The notes under the pieces are model-generated. The model was not told the origin of the DNA. It did no database searches and saw only the letters and a program-made list of their open reading frames with translations. From Blautia sp. (GTDB taxonomy: Bacteria; Bacillota; Clostridia; Lachnospirales; Lachnospiraceae): 35,673 nt of DNA. Positions 24,539-32,843 of this stretch are shown here, in pieces. The DNA lies in NCBI GenBank assembly GCA_023663685.1, contig JAMPHB010000013.1, positions 1 through 35,673 on the forward strand. Direction: 5' to 3'. The position numbers and the translations under genes were made by a program. The stretch's first letter is position 1. Each line of letters opens with the position of its first letter.

Positions 24539-25539
24539 TATTTACCGTCCTTATTTTTATTGATATATTTTTTTAATGTGACAAGCTCTATCACCTTGTT
24601 TTCGTTGTTCAGATAAATCAAAAATCCTACCAGAATAAGCGCCGTTATAATCTGCTGCACGGACGCGTCCACATTCAGTCTCGCATAGGTCAGCGAGATA
24701 AACGCCGTCGTGACTGCACCGAGCAGATAACCGATTTTTTCATTGCAGAATCTTCCGATAAAACCGCCGATGAACATCGGTAAAAATGCTGTGAACATGA
24801 CGCCGATGGAACCAAAGTTCAGCGCCATCTGTATCGTGCCCGTGTTGGTCGCACTGATGAATCCGACCACGCCCATCAGAGCACCCGCAATCGTGTAGCA
24901 GGCTACGGCATTCGGAATCTCCCGGATTCCTGTATTGACAGATACCTTCTGCCCGGAAAGCAATGCCTTGTACTCATAGCCAAACTGCGTATAATCAAAG
25001 AGGAAGATAAATATGAGCAGGCCAAATACGATCACAAGCAGATAATTGACTACGCCCGGGAAGCTTGTAAGCTCCTGATTTGCCACAAAGGATACGCCGT
25101 AGCCGCTTGTGACTGCAAATGCAAGACCTTCGTAAAACAGCGCAACACCGAGGGAGACAATGATCGGCGGCAGCTTCACAATCACATAGACTGCGCCTGA
25201 TATAAGGCCTAATACTGCGCCTGCCGCAATGGATATGATCAGCATGACAGAGGTAGGAAGACCTGCCGCTGTACAGATGGATGCGCTGATCACTGACGAT
25301 AAAAGTGAGATTGAGCCGATTGAAAAATCAAATCTTCCGCTGTTTAAGTTCAGTGACAGTGCAAAGGTTGTAAGCATAACGGATGCTGTCGCCCTGAAAA
25401 ACAGTATCCAGTTTCCTTCTGTCTCGAATAAGCTGACTCCCCGCATTCCGCAGAGAACAAGCATGATCAGAAGGGTCGCTACGGGGATTCCCGCGATCCC
25501 GCCTATTTTTTTAAAAACTCCTGTTGTATTTGTTTTCAT
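24538..25539 (-). CDS. sugar ABC transporter permease (RbsC/RhaP-type)
   Basis: This 333 aa integral membrane protein of the BPD_transp_2 family has about 8-10 hydrophobic segments. Typical markers are 'ALSLNLNSGRFDFSIGSISLLSSVISASI' and 'GFISATNTGTIQMALNFGSIGVMFTAFLPMFIGG', matching ribose/rhamnose-type permeases. It would form half of the import channel with the permease at 26935-27894. A GAGG ribosome binding site precedes the ATG at 25539, and its stop overlaps the pgmB start. The transported sugar is not fixed by sequence; the operon suggests a rhamnoside. Confidence 0.88.
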   Translation of the reverse strand: MKTNTTGVFKKIGGIAGIPVATLLIMLVLCGMRGVSLFETEGNWILFFRATASVMLTTFALSLNLNSGRFDFSIGSISLLSSVISASICTAAGLPTSVMLIISIAAGAVLGLISGAVYVIVKLPPIIVSLGVALFYEGLAFAVTSGYGVSFVANQELTSFPGVVNYLLVIVFGLLIFIFLFDYTQFGYEYKALLSGQKVSVNTGIREIPNAVACYTIAGALMGVVGFISATNTGTIQMALNFGSIGVMFTAFLPMFIGGFIGRFCNEKIGYLLGAVTTAFISLTYARLNVDASVQQIITALILVGFLIYLNNENKVIELVTLKKYINKNKDGK

Positions 25540-25616
25540 ATTCTCAGTCCTCTTTACCTCTAAACCCGGACAGCCGACGGGTAATCCTTTCCCGCCGGCC
25601 GTCTGATTACCACTGG

Positions 25617-26879
25617 TTACATGTTTTGAATTTCCTCAAAGCTGTACTTAGATACAAATTCTTCAAATGTTTCATAATCTGCCGTCAACAATGTGTCCAA
25701 TAATTCCTTTGTGTAAGCGGGCGCATCCACGCTGCTGTCCACTGCATAATATGTATTGAATTCGTCCGCGCTGGTTGCGATCCAGTAGCCCTGGCTTAAC
25801 GCGAGCGCGCCGCCGTCCTTTGCGCGGAGCGGAGAGCCGAGTGCTGCCCTGTAGGCTGCGATAAAGATGGGTCCGATGCTGGCAGAGAATTTTCCTGCCA
25901 GATAATCAAGCATTCCAGCCTCCATCGCCTCGCCGTAGCTGCTTGCATATGCGTCCACACTCGCAATCTTTACATCTGTTCCCGCGATTGCCGTTCCAAA
26001 GAAATCGGAGCCGTTGCCCACTGCAAGAATGGCCTGCAGATCCGGCGTCTGCGCCATCTGCGCACATTTTCCAAACCACGCGTCGTCCATGTCATAACCA
26101 CCTACATAGCCCAGAATGTTAATGCTTCCAATCTCCCCTGTCTTTACCTCGCCGTCCGCAAAAATCTGTCCGACGATCGCATCCCTTTCGGTTGCTCCCT
26201 GATAATTCGCGCCGTCTCCTCCGGCCTCCACCATGGCGGCGATCATTCCTGCCGCACGGTAGATGTGCATCTCTGTGTAGTAAGGAATTGCCCCGCCGAA
26301 GATTGCAAAGTTTGTCATGCCCTGATCCAGATAATGCTTTGCCATTTCGTATCCGGTGTCATACTCTACATCCAGGGACGGTCCTACCGCGCCCACATAG
26401 TGCTCATAGCCCTTGTAGATCTCGTACTCCTCCGCTGTCAGTGTACCGGTCGCCACTGCGTAGTACACGCCCGCCTCGTCGCACTGCTCAAGCTGCGCCG
26501 CGCGGTCAAAGGACGAGAAGGAGATAATCGCCTTACAGTTGTTGGTGATAAATGTGTCGATTGCTGAGGTCTCGCCCGCTGCGTCTGTCAGCTCGTCCGA
26601 GTAGATCAGCTCTACATTGTACTGCTTCTGGATATACTCGGTATAGTAGGTGCGGAATGCAAGCGCCTCCGCCGAAGTCGCGTCGGATACCAGAATTCCC
26701 ATCTTCACCTTCTCGCTCATGTCGAGCTCTGACTGCTCCTGCTGTACGTCGCTTCCGCCGCCCGCGCTCTGTGTACCACCCGCGCTGTTTCCGCCTGAAC
26801 CTGTACCTCCGCCGCCGCAGCCGGCCAGCATGGTGACGGTCATGGCCGCCGTTAATAGTAATGCCCAAACTTTTTTCAT
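25617..26879 (-). CDS. sugar ABC transporter substrate-binding lipoprotein
   Basis: This 420 aa protein has a lipoprotein signal with lipobox LAGC (Cys21), then a Gly/Ser-rich linker (to about residue 50) and a two-lobed binding fold: 'KMGILVSDATSAEALAFRTYYTEYI', 'NCKAIISFSSFDRAAQLEQCDEAGV', 'AIFGGAIPYYTEMHIYRAAGMIAAMV' and 'LQAILAVGNGSDFF'. It is longer than and diverged from the classic RhaS/RbsB binding proteins, so its ligand may be a disaccharide or glycoside rather than a free monosaccharide; this is inference. It lies between the two permease genes, an unusual order. AGGAGG-type sequence precedes the start. Confidence 0.85.
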   Translation of the reverse strand: MKKVWALLLTAAMTVTMLAGCGGGGTGSGGNSAGGTQSAGGGSDVQQEQSELDMSEKVKMGILVSDATSAEALAFRTYYTEYIQKQYNVELIYSDELTDAAGETSAIDTFITNNCKAIISFSSFDRAAQLEQCDEAGVYYAVATGTLTAEEYEIYKGYEHYVGAVGPSLDVEYDTGYEMAKHYLDQGMTNFAIFGGAIPYYTEMHIYRAAGMIAAMVEAGGDGANYQGATERDAIVGQIFADGEVKTGEIGSINILGYVGGYDMDDAWFGKCAQMAQTPDLQAILAVGNGSDFFGTAIAGTDVKIASVDAYASSYGEAMEAGMLDYLAGKFSASIGPIFIAAYRAALGSPLRAKDGGALALSQGYWIATSADEFNTYYAVDSSVDAPAYTKELLDTLLTADYETFEEFVSKYSFEEIQNM

Positions 26880-26934
26880 TTCCTTTTTCCTCCATTCTTT
26901 TTGTTTTTATATTAAGTGTCTCCACAAAATACCG

Positions 26935-27894
26935 TTACCTTGGAAGCATTTTCCCTCTCTGGTCGCTGGTTGCAAGGAATACCACCAGAAGGAAAATTGC
27001 CGCCTTTACCATCTGTCCGATTCCGGAGTTCAGATTAAACATCACCATAATCTGGCTTAATAATGTCATGGAAAATGCACCGATGACTGCCGCATAGATT
27101 TTACTTCTCGCACCGCCGGATACCGGCATTCCTCCAAATACAATCGCGATGATGACGTCCATTCCCACGCTGGATGCTGTGTTCTTGGTCAGGGTGGGGG
27201 CGTATACGATGGAGAGGAAAGCGCCGAGTCCCGCACCTATTCCTGATAGAGCAAATGCAATGACCGCCATCTTCTTTTCCGACACGCCGCTCAGCTTCGC
27301 GCAGACGGGATTGCCTCCCTGAAATTTCTGCATACGCCCGATCTTTGTAAAGCTGAATACCACCACGCAGATGACCACGAACAGCACCAGCACTGCGATT
27401 TTAAACGGTGTATTGTTCAACGGCTTTACCGCCGCCGACGGCACTGCAATCTCGGAACCCGTTCCGTTTACCTTGATCAGTACCAACACCAGAGCGTTTA
27501 ACACGCTCAGCATGGCGATTGTCGTGACAAAGACCGGCAGGTTGAACACGGAGGCGAGCACCGAGTTGAACAGTCCCACGAACACCGCGACGCCGATACA
27601 CACGAGTGCCATCACCCATAGGTTTTCGGTTTTGTTATAGACCATTCCTCCAATCAGCGCGCTCACTGCCACGGAGGCGCCAAGGCTGATATCGAAGGAG
27701 CCCAATGTATAGATAAATATGGCTCCCGTAGCTACGACCGCCACGACCACGGACTGGTTGATAATGTTCTTCATGCCGTATCCGATATTGATATCCTGCA
27801 TCGTACCGATAATCAGAAATGCGATAAACAGTGCGGCCAGTCCGAACAGCGGAGTCAGATTCATTATGTATTTTTTTAATTTGTAATTTTTCAT
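26935..27894 (-). CDS. sugar ABC transporter permease (RbsC-type)
   Basis: This 319 aa integral membrane protein of the BPD_transp_2 family carries 'IYTLGSFDISLGASVAVSALIGG', 'LNALVLVLIKVNGTGSEIAVPSAAVKPL' and 'GMDVIIAIVFGGMPVSGGARSKIYAAVIGAF', the conserved coupling-loop region of ribose-type permeases. It starts 13 bp after the ATPase stop with an excellent GGAGG. With the other permease it suggests a heterodimeric channel rather than the single-permease layout of ribose importers. Confidence 0.88.
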   Translation of the reverse strand: MKNYKLKKYIMNLTPLFGLAALFIAFLIIGTMQDINIGYGMKNIINQSVVVAVVATGAIFIYTLGSFDISLGASVAVSALIGGMVYNKTENLWVMALVCIGVAVFVGLFNSVLASVFNLPVFVTTIAMLSVLNALVLVLIKVNGTGSEIAVPSAAVKPLNNTPFKIAVLVLFVVICVVVFSFTKIGRMQKFQGGNPVCAKLSGVSEKKMAVIAFALSGIGAGLGAFLSIVYAPTLTKNTASSVGMDVIIAIVFGGMPVSGGARSKIYAAVIGAFSMTLLSQIMVMFNLNSGIGQMVKAAIFLLVVFLATSDQRGKMLPR

Positions 27895-27907
27895 TTCCGC
27901 TTTCCTC

Positions 27908-29428
27908 CTAAATCATGTACTGGATAATATCCGACTCACTCAGTGTACTGCTTCTCGGAAACTCTTTTTTAATCTCTCCGTCCTTCATAATAATCAGCCG
28001 GTCTGACATTCCAATCAGCTCCGCCATCTCCTCGGAGATGATGATGATGGATTTTCCTTCCTTCTTCATCTGGTACATGAGCTGGTACATGGCCTGCTTT
28101 ACACCGATATCCACGCCTCTGGTCGGACAGTCGAGAATCAGAATCTCGCTTCCGCGTCCAATCCATTTTCCAAACACGACTTTCTGCTTGTTTCCTCCCG
28201 AGAGCGCCGATACATACTGGTTCATCTCCGCACACTTGATACTCAGATCGCCAATCTGTTTCTGCACATATTTCTTTTCCTTCCCGGGAAGCACCCAGAA
28301 ATTACGGGCCGCAAAGCGGTTGAAGCCGCCAATGGCAATGTTGTCGCGGATACTCGCGTTCAGGCAGAGGGATTCAGTGTCCCTGTCCTTTGCCGCGTAG
28401 CCGACCTGCTCCTTCATGGCGCCCGCTTCATTCTTTAGTTCCTTCCCGCGGATTCTGACGCTTCCGGCCTCGGGCTTTGCCGCTCCGAAGAGCACCTTGC
28501 CGAGGGTATGCATACCACAGTGGGAAAGTCCCCCGACGCCTAAAATCTCGCCCTTATGTATCTGCAGGTTAAAGTCTTTTAACTGGTCGCCGAGACTGAC
28601 TCCCTTTAACTCCATGACAACCTCGCTGCCAAAGCTTCCGTCGTAATCGCTGCGGTAATAATCTCCCTGCATCTCCCTGCCGATCATGCTGGTCTTGATG
28701 CGCTCCTCGTCAAATTCCTCCCTAGCGAAGGTCACGATGATCTTTCCGTCTCTAAGCACGGTGAGCGCGTCGCAGACATTCATAATCTCGTCCAGGTCGT
28801 GGGAGATAAAGACGACCGCCTTGTTCTCCTCTTTCATCTGCTCCATAATCTTGTAGATGATGTCGCGCCCAATCTGTGAGAGCGCCGTCGTCGTCTCGTC
28901 CACCACCAGAAGCTGCGGCTTCTTTGCCATGATTCTTGCAATCTCGATCAGCTTTCTGTCCTGCATATCGAGCATTGCCGTCATCTGCCCCGCCCTGATG
29001 TGGGATGCGCCGATGGCGTCCAGCGCCTGCTGCGCCTTTTCCAGCATCTCTTTTCTGCTGACAACGCCCCATTTCTTTCCCTCGTTTCCCCAGACCTTAA
29101 AACGGTCCGTCTCCCCGAGAAAGATGTTCTCCGCGACGGTGATACCCGGCACGGTTCCGTTCTCCTGCACGATCATGCCGATGCCCCTTTCTAAGGCCCA
29201 GAGCATCGATACCGGCTCCCATTTCTTTCCCTCGTAGAACATCTCTCCCGCATCCGCCTTCTGCATACCGGATATGATGGAGGTCACTGTAGATTTGCCG
29301 GAGCCGTTCTCCCCGATCAGGCCCTGAATCTCGCCCCGCCGGATTTCAATACTGACATTGTCGAGGGCAACCGTTGAGCCAAAACGTTTGTCCATGTTTT
29401 TTACTTCGACGATCACATTTTTTCCCAT
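27908..29428 (-). CDS. sugar ABC transporter ATP-binding protein (RbsA/MglA-like, double ATPase)
   Basis: This 506 aa cytoplasmic protein has two fused ATPase domains. Domain 1 (about residues 1-245) has an intact Walker A GENGSGKST and Walker B 'LLVVDET', but its signature loop reads 'MTAMLDMQDRKL' and lacks LSGGQ. Domain 2 (about 260-506) has the reverse: the Walker A position 'GGLSHCGMHTLGK' lacks GKS/T, while the signature LSGGNKQ is perfect. Together they build one complete catalytic site, as is common in sugar-type double ATPases. It is the first gene of the importer/rhamnoside operon and is divergent from an AraC regulator. Confidence 0.92.
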   Translation of the reverse strand: MGKNVIVEVKNMDKRFGSTVALDNVSIEIRRGEIQGLIGENGSGKSTVTSIISGMQKADAGEMFYEGKKWEPVSMLWALERGIGMIVQENGTVPGITVAENIFLGETDRFKVWGNEGKKWGVVSRKEMLEKAQQALDAIGASHIRAGQMTAMLDMQDRKLIEIARIMAKKPQLLVVDETTTALSQIGRDIIYKIMEQMKEENKAVVFISHDLDEIMNVCDALTVLRDGKIIVTFAREEFDEERIKTSMIGREMQGDYYRSDYDGSFGSEVVMELKGVSLGDQLKDFNLQIHKGEILGVGGLSHCGMHTLGKVLFGAAKPEAGSVRIRGKELKNEAGAMKEQVGYAAKDRDTESLCLNASIRDNIAIGGFNRFAARNFWVLPGKEKKYVQKQIGDLSIKCAEMNQYVSALSGGNKQKVVFGKWIGRGSEILILDCPTRGVDIGVKQAMYQLMYQMKKEGKSIIIISEEMAELIGMSDRLIIMKDGEIKKEFPRSSTLSESDIIQYMI

Positions 29429-29494
29429 ATGTCTGATCCTTTCTTCGATGTAAGCAGCAATTGTCTTTCAGCCGTTCCTCTTTTTGATAACTCT

Positions 29495-29522
29495 ATTTTA
29501 GTCCTCCTGCCATGCTTTTCAA
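29495..29522 (-). promoter_or_regulatory. promoter of the importer/rhamnoside operon
   Basis: Minus-strand -35 TTGAAA (29517-29522) and -10 TAAAAT (29495-29500) are 16 bp apart and point at the ATPase start at 29428. Confidence 0.5.
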
Positions 29523-29544
29523 TTGTTTTAAGAAACCAAAAATA

Positions 29545-29573
29545 TTGACATACTTTGACTAACATGTTAATAT
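29545..29573 (+). promoter_or_regulatory. promoter of the AraC gene at 29624
   Basis: A perfect -35 TTGACA (29545-29550) and -10 TAATAT (29568-29573) are 17 bp apart. TTGACATAC and TTGACTAAC repeat at a 10-bp step across the -35, a possible regulator contact. The 13-mer ATGTTAATATTGT (29564-29576) recurs after this gene. Confidence 0.6.
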
Positions 29574-29623
29574 TGTTATATAAAAACTGTTCATTTTTGA
29601 TTTTTATTTTTGGGAGGCGCGTG

Positions 29624-30670
29624 ATGGAGTATGAGACGCTGAAAAGTGAGATCTATAAGCTGAACGAGGACGAGCTGTTTTACCGCAAGTACTACTACGC
29701 GAAGCAGCAGGAATATTCTCTGGAAAAGTTTCTCGCGGAGCTGGATTTAAACCAGGTGCATGAGAGGAATCTTCTTGTCCCGGAAATCAAAAGCACCATT
29801 CCCCTGCAGTATGAGGACTGGTTCTATTTTGACCCCGCAGAGCGCACCTCGATCGTCACCATGCGGCACAACCGCTATTCCCCCCCTATCGAGCATGACC
29901 ACACGTTCTTTGAGGTTATTTATGTCTACGACGGTGCCTGCAAACAGACCATCAGCGGCAATACGCACAATCTGTCCACGGGTGATATCTGCATTATCCC
30001 GCCCAAAATCAAGCATGCGGTCAGTGTGTTTGACGAGAGCATCGTCTTTAACTGTCTGATAAAAAAAAGCGCGCTGCACAATATTTTCTTTAATTTTTTG
30101 AGTAACGCGAATGTTCTCTCTGCCTTCTTTTTAAATAACATCTATTCTGAGAACGGGAACGATTATATTATTTTCCATACGGGAAACGATTATGAGATTA
30201 AGCGCGGCGTCCTCTATATGTACTGGGAGTCCCTAAACCGCTCTCTCTACTGGGATCAGATGATCTCCTACACGCTGATGCTGATATTCGGGCTTCTGAT
30301 CCGCAACTATGAGAAAAGTATAGAAGTGCCCACCTTCACGCAAAAAGCAGATGTGCAGCGCTATGCCCTGCTGCAGTTCATTCAGGACAATTTCGCCAAT
30401 GTAACCTTAGAGCAGATTGCGGAAAAATTCCACTATACGCCAGAGTACACCTCCCGGCTGATCAAGTCTACCACCGGGAAGTCCTTTACCCGGCTCGTAC
30501 AGCAGGTACGTCTGGAAAAAGCACAGGTGCTTCTCCAGGATACAAATCTCTCTGTCACAAATATTGCGAATCAGGTGGGCTATGAAACTACAGAATATTT
30601 TATCCGTCTCTTTAAGAGGCAGATGCATATGACGCCGACAGAATATCGAAGGAGAGGAATTATTATCTGA
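29624..30670 (+). CDS. AraC family regulator with cupin sensor
   Basis: This 348 aa transcription factor has an N-terminal cupin-like domain (about residues 60-170, 'RHNRYSPPIEHDHTFFEVIYVYDGACKQTISGNTHNLSTGDICIIPP') and a C-terminal pair of helix-turn-helix motifs (about 245-345): 'NVTLEQIAEKFHYTPEYTSRLIKSTTGKSFT' and 'VTNIANQVGYETTEYFIRLFKRQMHMTPTEYRR'. The ATG at 29624 has GGGAGG about 6 nt before it; the longer frame starts inside the promoter. It is divergent from the importer operon and is its likely activator. The cupin domain would bind a sugar; which one is not visible. Confidence 0.9.
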   Translation: MEYETLKSEIYKLNEDELFYRKYYYAKQQEYSLEKFLAELDLNQVHERNLLVPEIKSTIPLQYEDWFYFDPAERTSIVTMRHNRYSPPIEHDHTFFEVIYVYDGACKQTISGNTHNLSTGDICIIPPKIKHAVSVFDESIVFNCLIKKSALHNIFFNFLSNANVLSAFFLNNIYSENGNDYIIFHTGNDYEIKRGVLYMYWESLNRSLYWDQMISYTLMLIFGLLIRNYEKSIEVPTFTQKADVQRYALLQFIQDNFANVTLEQIAEKFHYTPEYTSRLIKSTTGKSFTRLVQQVRLEKAQVLLQDTNLSVTNIANQVGYETTEYFIRLFKRQMHMTPTEYRRRGIII

Positions 30671-30694
30671 TTCTGCCGGGTCATCTTATGCCTA

Positions 30695-30717
30695 CATTAT
30701 ATTATGTTAATATTGTA
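30695..30717. other. AT-rich imperfect palindrome between convergent araC and rhaD
   Basis: TACATTATATTATG and TTAATATTGTA form an imperfect dyad in the 51-bp gap between the two convergent stops. It contains ATGTTAATATTGT (30704-30716), a 13-mer identical to one at the araC promoter (29564-29576). It may be a weak terminator or a regulator site. Confidence 0.35.
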
Positions 30718-30721
30718 ACCC

Positions 30722-31549
30722 TTATTTTTCATATAAGAATTTCTCCGGCAGCGTCACACTAAAGTCCTTCGCCAGATCGCGGAAATTCTGCGGCGTGATG
30801 CTCTGCAGCTTCTCCGGCCGCATGGAGAGCATCTTCACAAGGATCTCTGCGGATTTTTCTACTGTGTGCATCAGGCCGAAGGTCAGATCGAAGTCCTCAC
30901 CCGACGCAAACATGCCGTGATGTGCCCAGACTGCAACGTCATACTGCTTCATCAGTTCACTGGTCGCTACGGCGATGTCCCTGCCGCCCGGCACCATCCA
31001 GCCCACGACGCCGATTCCGTCCGGGAATACGACCGGACACTCGGTCGCCATCTCCCAGAGCTCCCTTGTAAATACCTTATCCTCAAGCGGCAGCACGAAG
31101 GTGAGCGCAATCACATTGGTGGTGTGCGCGTGGTAGATCACGCGGTGCGTGCCATTCGTCGCCAAGAGCTTCACCTCATGGTTCATCAGATGGCTCGGCA
31201 GCTCGCTGGTCGGTCTGCCGCCGTTCACCAGCCCCCAGCAGATACGGTACTTCTCGCCCTTTTCATCTATCTCCACGATTGCAAGCGAGTCCCCGGGGTC
31301 TAAAATGACATTGCGGAAATACTTGCCGCTGCCGGTCGCTAAGAAATACTCTCCCGCCAGCTTCGGCACGGACGTTCCGATTTCGCTCCATTCACCGTCT
31401 GTTTTCAGCTCTTCCCTGACGGCCTCCACTTCCTCCTTTTTGATGCGGTAGGTCAGATTTCCGCCGTTTCTCTCATGCCAGCCCTGCTCCCAGCCGTCGT
31501 TGCACATACGGATAAAGCCCTGCACAAATTTTGCTTCTAATACCTTCAT
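30722..31549 (-). CDS. rhaD: rhamnulose-1-phosphate aldolase
   Basis: This 275 aa class II aldolase cleaves L-rhamnulose-1-phosphate into dihydroxyacetone phosphate and L-lactaldehyde. It is one residue longer than the E. coli enzyme, and the key residues align with an offset of one: catalytic Glu116 ('TSELPSH') and zinc ligands His140, His142 ('YHAHTTN') and His211 ('WAHHGMF'). It is the last gene of rhaBAD, 23 bp after rhaA. Its stop lies 51 bp from the convergent AraC gene. Confidence 0.96.
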   Translation of the reverse strand: MKVLEAKFVQGFIRMCNDGWEQGWHERNGGNLTYRIKKEEVEAVREELKTDGEWSEIGTSVPKLAGEYFLATGSGKYFRNVILDPGDSLAIVEIDEKGEKYRICWGLVNGGRPTSELPSHLMNHEVKLLATNGTHRVIYHAHTTNVIALTFVLPLEDKVFTRELWEMATECPVVFPDGIGVVGWMVPGGRDIAVATSELMKQYDVAVWAHHGMFASGEDFDLTFGLMHTVEKSAEILVKMLSMRPEKLQSITPQNFRDLAKDFSVTLPEKFLYEK

Positions 31550-31572
31550 AGTCTGTGTCCTTTCCTATATTT

Positions 31573-32832
31573 TTAACCACGTTTACTGAGCACCTCGTCC
31601 TCATATTTTTTCACTTCGCCGAATATCTCAAAATCGCCGGGGACGCCGCTCTTTTCACAGTAATAATTCCACACATCTCCAAACGGCAGCATTTTCACCG
31701 CCTCCTGCACTGCCATCAGCTCTGTAAAACGGCTCTCGTCCTGCAGGCGCTTAAGCGTCTCATTCGGCGTGCACAGCGCCATCATCAGCGCCTTCTGGAA
31801 GCTTCTCATACCGACTGCCCACGCGGATACACGGTTGATGCTCGCATCAAAATAGTCCAGCGCGATATAGACGCGCTCCAGCGCATTACAGCGCACAATC
31901 TCTTTGGCAATCTCCTTTGTCTCATCGTCCAGAAGAAGCACATGGTCAGAATCCCAGCGGACGCCTCTGGTCACATGGAGCGCAATCTCCGGGTAAAAGC
32001 AGAGCATCGCCGGAATCTTGTCCGACACATACTCCGTCGGGTGGTAATGCCCGTTATCCATGAGCGGCAGACAGCCGTCGTTCATGGCCGCCATGGAAAG
32101 CGCAAACTCTGCGGAGCCCGCGGTGTAGGATTCCACGCCGATTCCGAATACCTTGGATTCCACGCACGGCTTTACCTTATCCTTGTCAAACGGCTCGGCA
32201 AGAATCTGCTCGATGGAATCCTTGTAGCGCATTCTCGGCCCCATGCGGTCTGCCGGCACGTCCTTGAAGCCGTCCCCCGTCCAGATATTCATTACGCATG
32301 GAACGCCGGTCTCCTCGGCAAAATACCGGGAGATGCGGATGCAGGCTTTTCCGTGCTCAATCCAGAAGCGGCGCACCTCCTCGTCCGGGCTGGAGAGCGT
32401 CAGCCCGTCCTTCACCATCGGGTGGGAGAAAAATGTCGGGTTAAAATCCAGCCCCATGCCCCGTTCCTTTGCAAATTCCACCCATTTTGCAAAATGCTTC
32501 GGCAGAAGCTTATCCCGGTCGGCGGACTCGCCCCCGTCAAAAATCGCATAGCAGGCGTGGACATTGATTTTCTTTTTGCCCGGAATCAGGGAAATCGCCT
32601 TGTCCATATCCGCCATCAGCTCCTGCGGCGTCCTCGCTTTTCCCGGATAATTTCCGGTTGTCTGAATTCCGCCTGTCAGCGGCCCCTCGTGGTCAAAACC
32701 GATCACATCATCTCCCTGCCAGCAATGCATGGAAACGGGCACTGTTTTGAGCGCTTCAAGCGCCGCGTCCGTATCCACCCCGACTGCCGCAAACGCTTCC
32801 TTTGCGGCTGCATACCTTTCTGTTGTTGTCAT
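31573..32832 (-). CDS. rhaA: L-rhamnose isomerase
   Basis: This 419 aa cytosolic metalloenzyme isomerises L-rhamnose to L-rhamnulose. The length equals that of E. coli RhaA. Recognisable segments are 'VPVSMHCWQGDDV', 'INVHACYAIFDGG', 'GLDFNPTFFSHP', 'MNIWTGDGFKD', 'MDNGHYHPTE' and 'RWDSDHVLLLDDET', which supply the Glu/Asp/His metal and substrate ligands of the barrel. It follows rhaB by 11 bp in the same transcript. Confidence 0.97.
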   Translation of the reverse strand: MTTTERYAAAKEAFAAVGVDTDAALEALKTVPVSMHCWQGDDVIGFDHEGPLTGGIQTTGNYPGKARTPQELMADMDKAISLIPGKKKINVHACYAIFDGGESADRDKLLPKHFAKWVEFAKERGMGLDFNPTFFSHPMVKDGLTLSSPDEEVRRFWIEHGKACIRISRYFAEETGVPCVMNIWTGDGFKDVPADRMGPRMRYKDSIEQILAEPFDKDKVKPCVESKVFGIGVESYTAGSAEFALSMAAMNDGCLPLMDNGHYHPTEYVSDKIPAMLCFYPEIALHVTRGVRWDSDHVLLLDDETKEIAKEIVRCNALERVYIALDYFDASINRVSAWAVGMRSFQKALMMALCTPNETLKRLQDESRFTELMAVQEAVKMLPFGDVWNYYCEKSGVPGDFEIFGEVKKYEDEVLSKRG

Positions 32833-32843
32833 GTTTACCCTCC

